Below, one piece after another: positions 1 through 4,638 of a stretch of DNA of 7,121 bases. This DNA is from Nitrospirota bacterium. GTDB lineage: Bacteria > Nitrospinota > Nitrospinia > Nitrospinales > VA-1. Within the stretch, counting starts at the first letter, position 1, and each line of letters opens with the position of its first letter. Where the stretch lies: positions 1-7,121 of the forward strand of contig QJWD01000385.1 in the NCBI GenBank assembly GCA_003235465.1. Direction: 5' to 3'. The notes under the pieces are model-generated. The model ran no database searches. It saw only the letters and a list, made by a program, of their open reading frames with translations, and was not told the origin of the DNA. A program made the translations under genes and the position numbers.

Positions 1-221
1 GCGAGGGTGGCCTTGAAAACCTTTTCCCACGCGTAGGCGTGCGGGCCAATGTCGAATTCGATGTCGGTCTCATCGGTCTCGCTCAGGTTGTAAACAACCC
101 ACGAGGCATTCTCACAGCCACCTTTTTCGCCGGGCGCGAGTTCGATGATGTTCGCGCTGGCTGCTGCAACAAAAGCAAAGATTGAAAAACATGCTACCAA
201 GCTGATTACCGTCCTTCTCAT
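1..221 (-). CDS. Secreted protein of unknown function, N-terminal part only
   Basis: The reading frame is open from an ATG at 221 to the window edge and gives 73 residues; the 3' end lies outside the window. Residues 1-23 form a clear Sec signal peptide: two arginines (R2, R3), a hydrophobic core (residues 5-20) and an Ala-Ser-Ala cleavage site before N24. The mature protein starts NIIELAPGEKGGC and is acidic, with a short Glu/Asp/Thr-rich repeat (SETDETD, 47-53) and one cysteine at C36. The start is supported by a GGGGGAG ribosome site four bases upstream. No domain is recognisable in the 50 mature residues. It is inferred to be periplasmic or outside the cell. It is transcribed away from the left end of the leucine-rich repeat operon and appears to have its own promoter. 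Existence of the gene is well supported; function is unknown. Confidence 0.82.
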   Translation of the reverse strand, partial: MRRTVISLVACFSIFAFVAAASANIIELAPGEKGGCENASWVVYNLSETDETDIEFDIGPHAYAWEKVFKATL

Positions 222-225
222 GATG

Positions 226-232
226 CTCCCCC
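226..232 (-). promoter_or_regulatory. Ribosome binding site of the secreted protein gene
   Basis: On the minus strand the sequence reads GGGGGAG, then four bases, then ATG. It fixes the start at 221 and supports this frame as a real gene although only its first part is in the window. Confidence 0.7.
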
Positions 233-327
233 TTTCAAAGCGGATTTTAAAAGGAAAAAAACTCACCAAGTATTCCTCACTTCTCCAGAAACTTTACCAC
301 CTCCCATCGGTGCTTCTAAACCAGTAC

Positions 328-362
328 ATCCTATATATATGGGATTCTTTGATCGAAGAATC
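328..362. repeat. Two adjacent near-palindromes in the leader of the secreted gene
   Basis: The first, 328-345, has ATCC/GGAT arms around a TATATATAT core. The second, 343-362, has perfect seven-base arms GATTCTT (343-349) and AAGAATC (356-362) around a six-base centre with a GATC core. They share three bases. They could be a binding site for a dimeric regulator or an RNA hairpin in the leader. There is no T-tract next to either, so they do not look like an intrinsic terminator. Confidence 0.4.
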
Positions 363-422
363 GTAAGTTCCGATTTATAAATATAAAACGACTGGACGAA
401 CCGGCTTTTCCAGGATCGATTG

Positions 423-451
423 AAAATATCAAAAGGCCCCTGGGAAGTCAA
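423..451 (-). promoter_or_regulatory. Sigma-70-type promoter for the secreted protein gene
   Basis: The minus strand has TTGACT (plus coordinates 446-451), a 17-base spacer and TATTTT (423-428). That is five of six and four of six matches to the -35 and -10 consensus at ideal spacing. Transcription would start near 416, leaving a leader of nearly 200 bases before the ATG at 221. Such a long leader is unusual and includes a near-palindrome at 343-362. A closer promoter in the AT-rich stretch cannot be excluded. Confidence 0.5.
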
Positions 452-480
452 GTTTTAAATTCTCGCCCCCTCCATCCCGA

Positions 481-499
481 ATATTAACACCTTTAATAT
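481..499. repeat. AT-rich inverted repeat, 7-base arms
   Basis: ATATTAA (481-487) and TTAATAT (493-499) are exact inverted copies separated by CACCT. The repeat lies about 30 bases upstream of the -35 box of the minus-strand promoter at 423-451, a normal position for an activator or repressor site. A role as operator is only inferred; short AT-rich inverted repeats also arise by chance. Confidence 0.35.
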
Positions 500-512
500 C
501 ATGGAATTGCCG

Positions 513-558
513 AAACCTCTTTCTTTAAAAAGGTTTGGGGGCGGCCCCAGGGGCGGCC
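513..558 (-). terminator. Possible terminator of the four-gene operon
   Basis: Read on the minus strand, 18 bases after the TGA of the leucine-rich repeat gene comes a GC-rich hairpin (plus 540-558, nine-base arms with one mismatch around a central T). Eight bases later there is a T5 run (plus 527-531). That run is itself in a second inverted repeat (513-522 with 527-536, ten-base arms with one mismatch, CTTT loop). The distance between the first stem and the T-run is longer than in a textbook intrinsic terminator, so the call is tentative, but the position is right. Confidence 0.4.
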
Positions 559-576
559 GAGAAGCCGGAGGCGGCG

Positions 577-972
577 TCAGACGCGGAATTTGAGGGAGGA
601 CAGGCTGGTCAGGCTGAGCGAGTTGATCAGGGCCTTTTCCCCCTCCTCGCTGATTTCGTTGATCACCAGCTGGATGCTGCGTAAATTCTTTAAATATTTG
701 GCGTTAGCCAGGTGGAACGCGCCCTCGTCGCCGATGCCGTTGGACGCCAGGTTGAGGGACCTCAGGTTGCCGAAGATGGGCGATTCGGTGATCGCCTTGA
801 CGCCGTCGTTGCCGATGTTGTTCTGCGACAGGTCGAGAGCGCGCAGATTGCGCAGTTTTTCACACTGCGCCAGGGCCCGCGCGCCCACCTCGCGGATGTA
901 TTTCGCCTTCAGGTTGAGCACCTGGCCGTCGGGGCTCAGGTGATTGTCGATCAGTTCGTCAATCGTTGCCAT
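577..972 (-). CDS. RNI-type leucine-rich repeat protein (131 aa)
   Basis: The protein is built almost entirely of ribonuclease-inhibitor-type leucine-rich repeats. The pattern LxxLxLxxNxIGxxG recurs: a degenerate first repeat at about 18-41, then 42-68 (RALDLSQNNIGNDG), 69-95 (RSLNLASNGIGDEG) and 96-122 (RSIQLVINEISEEG), with a final strand SLKFRV at the end. Repeats are 27-29 residues, typical of this class, which forms a curved protein-binding surface. There is no signal peptide or membrane segment, so it is probably cytoplasmic. The start ATG at 972 has GAGG seven bases upstream. It is the last gene of the minus-strand operon, 50 bases after the TPR gene. With only about four repeats it is short for a stand-alone LRR protein. 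Binding partner and role are unknown; the repeat assignment is secure. Confidence 0.88.
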   Translation of the reverse strand: MATIDELIDNHLSPDGQVLNLKAKYIREVGARALAQCEKLRNLRALDLSQNNIGNDGVKAITESPIFGNLRSLNLASNGIGDEGAFHLANAKYLKNLRSIQLVINEISEEGEKALINSLSLTSLSSLKFRV

Positions 973-1022
973 GGTGCATCCTCATTGAAAATGTGGCGCC
1001 TGCCCGCGTGGGTCCGGCCGTG

Positions 1023-1838
1023 TCATCCCTGGCCCTCAATCGATTTGGCCTCGAAACCGTATTCGTCGTAGGCCTTCCAGCCCTCCTGGATCATTTTCTT
1101 GGCGTACTTGACCATCAAAGTGGCCTGGGAATGGCCGGGGCTGATTTCGAGGGTTTTTTTCAGCAGCTTGAGGGCGAGCTTCACATCCTTGACCTCATCG
1201 CCGTAAAGGCGGATCTGGCGCGACTTGTCGATGAGGTCGGACGCCCACTTGTAATAGGTGTCCGAGATGCGCTCGGGTGCGCTTTTGCGGAGAAAATCCG
1301 CGATCTCCTCGTCGGCCTTCAGCGTGTTCATGTGCTTGAGCGCCGCCTCGAATTCGGCGATGGGGCCGATGTAGTCATCATCGTTCACCTCGGTGATGGC
1401 TGCGCCGGCCTTGTGCGCCGAATGCAGGCCCACCGAACTGCGCACCACGGTGCCCTGGATGCCGGAGATGGTTTTCTGGAAATACAGTTCGCCGCGCGCG
1501 AAATGGACGATGGCGCTGTACTCGTGGTCCTTGTCGAGGCTGAGCGCCTGCTCGAATTCTTCGAGAGCCTCTTCCTTGTTGCCGAGTTCGCTTAGCGCCT
1601 CGCCGAGGTTGTAATGATGAACGGCGTTGTCCGGCTCTTCCTCGATCTGGCGGCGGAATTCCTCGATCTGCGCCTCGAGGTCGAATTCGACTTCTTCCTC
1701 TTCGCCGTCCTCATCGATGTGATCCTCATCGGCGGGGGCCTCATCGGGGGCCTGGCCCTCTAATACCTTGCCGGATTCATCGGCAGGCGGCGCGGGGTCT
1801 ACCGCGTCCTCATCGGTCTCTTTTTCTTCATCGCTCAT
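1023..1838 (-). CDS. Acidic TPR-containing protein (271 aa)
   Basis: The first 50 residues are an acidic, proline-containing, probably disordered tail full of Asp/Glu. A clear tetratricopeptide repeat follows at about 71-104, with the signature spacing of YNLGEALSELGNKEEALEEF and ending in a D-K-D turn. The stretch 108-195 continues as helices with degenerate repeats interrupted by a Gly/Ser/Val-rich insert (about 124-150). Another TPR-like helix pair lies at about 216-250 (ALKLLKKTLEISPGHSQA). TPRs bind other proteins or peptides, so this is inferred to be a scaffold or adaptor in the cytoplasm; no signal peptide is seen. The ATG at 1838 is chosen over an in-frame upstream start at 1883 because it has AAGG six bases upstream and the upstream 15 residues look like untranslated sequence. 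It lies 51 bases after the DUF1566 gene in the same operon. No specific family name is recognised. Confidence 0.85.
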   Translation of the reverse strand: MSDEEKETDEDAVDPAPPADESGKVLEGQAPDEAPADEDHIDEDGEEEEVEFDLEAQIEEFRRQIEEEPDNAVHHYNLGEALSELGNKEEALEEFEQALSLDKDHEYSAIVHFARGELYFQKTISGIQGTVVRSSVGLHSAHKAGAAITEVNDDDYIGPIAEFEAALKHMNTLKADEEIADFLRKSAPERISDTYYKWASDLIDKSRQIRLYGDEVKDVKLALKLLKKTLEISPGHSQATLMVKYAKKMIQEGWKAYDEYGFEAKSIEGQG

Positions 1839-1889
1839 GGTATGCCTTGCAGCCCGGTTTAACGCCTGCCGCTGCCCTTGCAATGGGAG

Positions 1890-2543
1890 CTATTGCGCCT
1901 GGGCGGCCGCCTTCTTCTGGCCGCGCACCGGGCGGATGGCCGAAAGCGAAAGCCCCGGCCCCTGGCGCGGGCTCGGGTAGGCTTTGCCGCGGATAAAGTT
2001 GAACGTCCAGGCGTAGGTGTCGTCCTTCACCTCGCTGCTCCAGAAGCAGCAGCTGGTGTAGCCGAAAATGGGGTCCATGTGCACCTGGTTGACGGTCCAG
2101 TAATATTTCCAGGGGATGGATTTTTTCTCATCGTACAGGGATGCGAGCTCGTCGCGGGTTGGCAGCCGCCAGTCCGCGTGGCCGGCGAACTGGTTGCTGT
2201 TCAGTTCGGCGATGTAGTCGCCCGCCATCTTCCAGTTCATCCATTTCTTGAGCTCCTGGTAGGAGTCCTCCTGCTTCCACATGAGGCCCTGGGCGAGGTC
2301 TGTCACCGTGCCGTCGCCGTTGTCGACATAGCGCGGGTCGTTCGACGGCTTGAGCTGTTCCTTGGGCTCGTTGAGCGAGAGGATCTGCCCGTCGAACAGG
2401 TCGTCCGCGGCGGAAGAGCCCGCGGCCAGGAACGCCGCGGCAAGAACGAGCGCCGCGGCCGGGTGGCGCATGCTGGTGAAAAAAAATCGCATCATCATAA
2501 GTTTCCGCCACAGCGGGCGGGCAGAGAGTGAGGGGGCGGTCAT
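1890..2543 (-). CDS. Exported DUF1566 (Lcl C-terminal domain) protein
   Basis: Residues about 71-207 match the DUF1566/Lcl_C domain (Pfam PF07603) by its hallmarks: VDNGDGTVTDLAQGLMW (73-89), WRLPTRDEL (125-133), FWSSE (167-171), an aromatic-rich AWTFNF segment (178-183) and the closing AIRPVRG (202-208). The domain is found in secreted or surface proteins and is often compared with lectin-like folds; no enzymatic activity is established. The N-terminus carries a signal peptide whose core is RHPAAALVLAAAFLAAGSSA (26-45), with cleavage near A45/A46. The ATG at 2543 overlaps the stop codon of the NHL gene (ATGA), with AGAAGG three bases upstream. This gives 217 residues and an unusually long n-region. 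Starts at M16-M18 (2498-2492) would give a more ordinary signal peptide behind a weak GGA site and cannot be excluded. A vicinal cysteine pair, C165-C166, lies just before FWSSE. The protein is likely periplasmic or extracellular. Confidence 0.87.
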   Translation of the reverse strand: MTAPSLSARPLWRKLMMMRFFFTSMRHPAAALVLAAAFLAAGSSAADDLFDGQILSLNEPKEQLKPSNDPRYVDNGDGTVTDLAQGLMWKQEDSYQELKKWMNWKMAGDYIAELNSNQFAGHADWRLPTRDELASLYDEKKSIPWKYYWTVNQVHMDPIFGYTSCCFWSSEVKDDTYAWTFNFIRGKAYPSPRQGPGLSLSAIRPVRGQKKAAAQAQ

Positions 2544-3547
2544 TCGCCTTCTGGCGCCCAGTCCGGGTCCCACGAGAGGCAGAGCCCCGCGGGGTTGCGG
2601 AACTGCCCCGGCTCCTTGCCGATGATTCCCCACTTGGAGACAAAGTTGAGATCGGGATCGAATTTCTGCACGCGCTGGTTCAGGGTGTCGAGGACGAACA
2701 CGAAACCGTAAGGGTCTTCCACCACGGCCATCGGGCAATTGAACTGCCCGTCGCGCTTTCCGGCTTCGCCGACCACGCCCAGCGAGTGGCCTTCGCGGTC
2801 GAAGATCTGCAGCCGGTTCTGGCTCTTTTCCGCCACCAGCAGGGTGCCATCCCTGCGCACGGCGAGGCTGGTGGGGAAGTTGAGGCGGCCCGCTTCGAAA
2901 CCGTATTCGCCGAACTTGGACAAAAACTGCCCGTCCTCGTTGAAAATCTGGATGCGCTGGTTGTCCCTGTCGGCGACGTAGATGTTGCCTTCCCGGTCCA
3001 GCGCGAGGCCGGTGGGGAACTTGAGAAAGCCGTCGAAGTTGCCCGCCAGGCCGAAGCTCATGAGGAAATCGCCGTCGTCATCATAGCGTTTGACGCAGTG
3101 GTTGGACGTGTCGGCGACGAGGATGGTGCCCATGGGCTCGGCGAGGATGCCCTCGGGCCAGTAGAACTTTTCCTGCCCCCAGCCCTCCTTGCCGAATTCG
3201 AAAAGGAAGTCGGCGTCGGGGTCGAATTTCTGAATGCGGTGGCAGCCGGTGTCCGCCACCCAGATGTTGTTGTTGACGTCCACCGCCACCGCGCCCGGGG
3301 TTTTGAACTCGCCCTCGTTGTAGGGCGGGCGGGTGCCGCCGGAGCGGCCGAAGGTGGTGAGGAACTTGCCGTTGCCGTCGAACTTCTGAATGCGGTCGTT
3401 GCCCGAATCGGCGATCCAGATGAAAAGCTTGGAATGATCGACGGCCGGTCTTTCGGGCAGCTCCTCGGGCAGGCGCCCGCCCGCTTCGACGAGTTGCACC
3501 GAACCTGCCGTCTCGTCATCAAGAACGTCTTGTATTTCTTCTGTCAT
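2540..3547 (-). CDS. Six-bladed NHL-repeat beta-propeller protein (335 aa)
   Basis: Six NHL repeats follow one another at about 41-67, 84-119, 131-166, 178-213, 225-260 and 272-307. They show the pattern FPxGLAxDxxGNIYVADxxNxRIQxF and the loop motifs DSGNDRIQ, DTGCHRIQ, DTSNHCVK, DRDNQRIQ, EKSQNRLQ and DTLNQRVQ. The first repeat lacks its opening strand and the C-terminus supplies one (FRNPAGLCL, 316-324), so the ring would close by the usual Velcro exchange into a complete six-bladed propeller. NHL propellers bind proteins, RNA or ligands; some are peptidyl-alpha-hydroxyglycine lyases, but no catalytic set is recognised here. The acidic residues 1-35 are probably disordered and there is no signal peptide, so a cytoplasmic location is inferred. 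The ATG at 3547 has only a weak GGGA site 11 bases away and a stable hairpin just upstream. Its TGA overlaps the start of the DUF1566 gene, implying coupled translation. Confidence 0.9.
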   Translation of the reverse strand: MTEEIQDVLDDETAGSVQLVEAGGRLPEELPERPAVDHSKLFIWIADSGNDRIQKFDGNGKFLTTFGRSGGTRPPYNEGEFKTPGAVAVDVNNNIWVADTGCHRIQKFDPDADFLFEFGKEGWGQEKFYWPEGILAEPMGTILVADTSNHCVKRYDDDGDFLMSFGLAGNFDGFLKFPTGLALDREGNIYVADRDNQRIQIFNEDGQFLSKFGEYGFEAGRLNFPTSLAVRRDGTLLVAEKSQNRLQIFDREGHSLGVVGEAGKRDGQFNCPMAVVEDPYGFVFVLDTLNQRVQKFDPDLNFVSKWGIIGKEPGQFRNPAGLCLSWDPDWAPEGE

Positions 3548-3563
3548 GGTTTCAATGTTCCCG

Positions 3564-3580
3564 CCCGCCCGCGTGGCGGG
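3564..3580. repeat. GC hairpin just upstream of the NHL start
   Basis: CCCGCC (3564-3569) and GGCGGG (3575-3580) are exact inverted copies around a five-base loop, 16 bases upstream of the NHL start codon on its transcript. A stem this strong so close to a gene with a poor Shine-Dalgarno could reduce initiation. The region is very GC-rich, so a chance hairpin is also plausible. Confidence 0.4.
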
Positions 3581-3656
3581 GGCGTCTCAAGCATTTAATT
3601 CGCGTGGAGGGAAGGCGGGCAGGCTTCGCCCGGCGGGGAAGAAACCCACAAACGGC

Positions 3657-3679
3657 AGCCGCTCTGGCGCGGCTTTTTT
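3657..3679 (+). terminator. Intrinsic-terminator-like hairpin on the plus strand
   Basis: AGCCGC (3657-3662), loop TCTGGC, GCGGCT (3669-3674), and a run of six T's (3674-3679) that begins with the last base of the stem: the classical form of a rho-independent terminator for plus-strand transcription. No plus-strand gene lies upstream of it in this window. On the minus strand the downstream flank is TGCCGTTTG, not a T-tract, so it is not an obvious end for the coiled-coil gene. The left arm can pair alternatively with AGCGGCT at 3683-3689. The structure is clear; the function is uncertain. Confidence 0.4.
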
Positions 3680-3723
3680 GTCAGCGGCTTCGCCATGCGG
3701 CCAACCCCGGCCATCCGGCGCGT

Positions 3724-4338
3724 TTACTTCACCATGAACGCCTTGCAGTCCAGCACCTGGTACTCGAAGTCGCAGGCCTTCTGCAGCTCGTCCAGCCGTT
3801 CGTTCCAGTGGGTCTTGAAGTTGTCGAGATTTTCCGATTTCGGTTTTTTCTTCATCAGGCCCACTTCCTTGTACAGGGGCTTGACGAGGTTCTTGTGAAT
3901 CATCTGGATCACGTTGCGCAGCTTGACGATGCAGTCCTTGGTGACCAGTTCGCGGGTCACGCCGTCCACCTTTTCCAGGAGGCGCAGGAAAGACTGGATG
4001 GTGGTGATCTGCGCGGTGTAGCTTTCCGCCAGCTGGTGGTTGTATTTCAGGCCGCAGTCGATGTACGCCGCCATCAGGTAAACGCCCACATGATGGTCGA
4101 ACTGGACGGAAAGGGTGATGAGCTTCTGGAGGTAATCGACCTCCCTGAGATCCTCCTCTTCCTCCTCGCCTTCCTCGAGCTCCTGGGCGGCTTTTTCCTT
4201 CTCTTTGAGCAGCTCCTGCTTGATTTTTTCAAGTTCGCTCAAGTCGGCAAGGGAATCGACGTCTTTCGTCTCTTGGGCCGCCTTGGCGCTGTCTTCTGTT
4301 TCCTCGGGATTCGGGGTATCCGTTTTCGGGTCGCTCAA
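3724..4338 (-). CDS. Acidic coiled-coil protein of unknown family (204 aa)
   Basis: The start is TTG at 4338, preceded by a perfect AGGAGG seven bases upstream, which makes this rare start convincing. Residues 1-30 are polar, acidic and Pro/Thr-rich, probably disordered. Residues 32-66 are a charged helix of Leu, Lys and Glu with an EEGEEEEED run (54-62) and look like a coiled coil. Residues 67-204 are rich in helix formers and form a separate domain with the aromatic and His patch FDHHVGVYLMAAYIDCG (80-96), the stretch VTRELVTKDCIVKLRNVI (127-144) and a C-terminal CDFEYQVLDCKAFMVK. It has four cysteines (C95, C135, C189, C198). No signal peptide or membrane segment is seen. I do not recognise the family. 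It has its own strong promoter and is probably the first gene of the minus-strand transcript. The coding call is firm; function is unknown. Confidence 0.82.
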   Translation of the reverse strand: MSDPKTDTPNPEETEDSAKAAQETKDVDSLADLSELEKIKQELLKEKEKAAQELEEGEEEEEDLREVDYLQKLITLSVQFDHHVGVYLMAAYIDCGLKYNHQLAESYTAQITTIQSFLRLLEKVDGVTRELVTKDCIVKLRNVIQMIHKNLVKPLYKEVGLMKKKPKSENLDNFKTHWNERLDELQKACDFEYQVLDCKAFMVK

Positions 4339-4345
4339 GGGACCA

Positions 4346-4351
4346 CCTCCT
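4346..4351 (-). promoter_or_regulatory. Perfect Shine-Dalgarno for the TTG-started gene
   Basis: CCTCCT on the plus strand is AGGAGG on the minus strand, seven bases before TTG at 4338-4336. It is the best ribosome site in the window. It decides the start, because no ATG or GTG of the same frame is closer to it. Confidence 0.8.
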
Positions 4352-4412
4352 GTAAAAACACTTATAATTATGGCAATAAAATCAATGCGTTTTGCAAACC
4401 TTTTGGGAATGG

Positions 4413-4432
4413 GTAAAAGTATAATCTTTTAC
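4413..4432. promoter_or_regulatory. Palindrome over the -10 box, candidate operator
   Basis: GTAAAAG (4413-4419) and CTTTTAC (4426-4432) are exact seven-base inverted copies around the centre TATAAT. The 20-base element covers the -10 hexamer of the minus-strand promoter, where a bound dimer would block RNA polymerase. This is the geometry of a repressor operator for a small helix-turn-helix protein; the regulator itself is not encoded in the window. The operator role is inferred from position and symmetry. Confidence 0.45.
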
Positions 4433-4447
4433 ATGCGAGAGTGTCAA
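4418..4447 (-). promoter_or_regulatory. Sigma-70-type promoter of the coiled-coil gene and possibly the whole operon
   Basis: The minus strand reads TTGACA (plus 4442-4447, six of six), an 18-base spacer, and TATACT (4418-4423, five of six). Transcription would start near 4411, giving a leader of about 70 bases to the TTG start. The -10 box lies inside a perfect inverted repeat (4413-4432). Confidence 0.68.
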
Positions 4448-4542
4448 GACATTATCCTCCCGATTTTACAAGGCTTAGCGCCCTTTCGAGGGGGAGGGAC
4501 GGGGGTGGCCCGGCCGCCCTCGCGGAAGGCGGAAATGGTTCG

Positions 4543-4572
4543 TTGACACGGTCCAATCCGAGCGTTTATGCT
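4543..4572 (+). promoter_or_regulatory. Sigma-70-type promoter of the radical SAM gene
   Basis: TTGACA (4543-4548, six of six), an 18-base spacer and TATGCT (4567-4572, four of six). Transcription would start near 4579, giving a leader of about 60 bases. It is divergent from the promoter at 4418-4447, with about 95 bases between the two -35 boxes. Confidence 0.6.
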
Positions 4573-4609
4573 TAGACCACCGATAAAAGTTTCTCTTTGA
4601 ATTTCAAGA

Positions 4610-4628
4610 GGCCGCGACACCCGCGGCC
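4610..4628 (+). repeat. Hairpin in the leader directly before the radical SAM start
   Basis: GGCCGCG (4610-4616) and CGCGGCC (4622-4628) pair perfectly around the loop ACACC. The stem ends ten bases before the ATG at 4639. The only Shine-Dalgarno-like sequences are AAGAGG (4606-4611), which runs into the stem, and AAGG (4633-4636), just two bases from the ATG. The hairpin may hold down translation or, by folding, bring AAGAG closer to the start; both are inference. Confidence 0.5.
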
Positions 4629-4638
4629 GCCCAAGGCC

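Larger units (their letters stand above)
3548..3723. other. GC-rich spacer between the coiled-coil and NHL genes, no promoter seen
   Basis: This 176-base gap holds the two hairpins listed separately and no convincing pair of -35 and -10 boxes on the minus strand. The absence of both a promoter for the NHL gene and a minus-strand terminator suggests, by inference, that the coiled-coil gene and the four downstream genes may be read as one transcript. No small open frame with a ribosome site stands out. Confidence 0.45.
4339..4638. other. Divergent regulatory region between the coiled-coil and radical SAM genes
   Basis: This 300-base gap contains the two divergent promoters, the palindrome at 4413-4432 and the hairpin at 4610-4628. 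The left part (4352-4470) is AT-rich. The centre is GC-rich with a G-tract GGGGGAGGGACGGGGG (4490-4505) and small inverted repeats such as CCGCC/GGCGG. No credible gene is seen in it. Confidence 0.6.

Noticed and set aside
189..221. Lipobox-like LVAC in the signal peptide of the secreted protein (residues 8-11)
   Set aside because: The cysteine would follow only ten residues, too short for a lipoprotein signal. The hydrophobic core continues past it to a good Ala-Ser-Ala cleavage site.
263..451. Minus-strand frame of 62 codons in the gap before the secreted gene
   Set aside because: Its start would be the TTG of the predicted -35 box, with no ribosome site. The composition is unlike the neighbouring genes. 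A 14-codon subframe starting with ATG inside it also lacks support.
966..1595. Plus-strand open frame of 209 codons opposite the TPR gene
   Set aside because: No recognisable domain or ribosome site. The minus-strand frame has a TPR motif and sits well in the operon.
1839..1883. Upstream in-frame start giving 15 extra residues on the acidic TPR protein
   Set aside because: The extra residues resemble untranslated spacer, and the ATG at 1838 has AAGG at six bases.
2528..3598. Plus-strand open frame of 356 codons opposite the NHL gene
   Set aside because: The minus strand shows six regular NHL repeats with conserved motifs. The plus frame is periodic only because it mirrors those repeats.
3604..4416. 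Plus-strand open frame of 270 codons with Leu/Phe-rich, membrane-like runs
   Set aside because: The hydrophobic runs are the antisense of Lys/Glu-rich coiled-coil codons. No ribosome site precedes it, and the minus-strand gene has a perfect Shine-Dalgarno.
4413..4432. TATAAT on the plus strand at the centre of the palindrome as a plus-strand -10 box
   Set aside because: No -35-like hexamer lies 16-19 bases upstream. The better plus-strand promoter is at 4543-4572.
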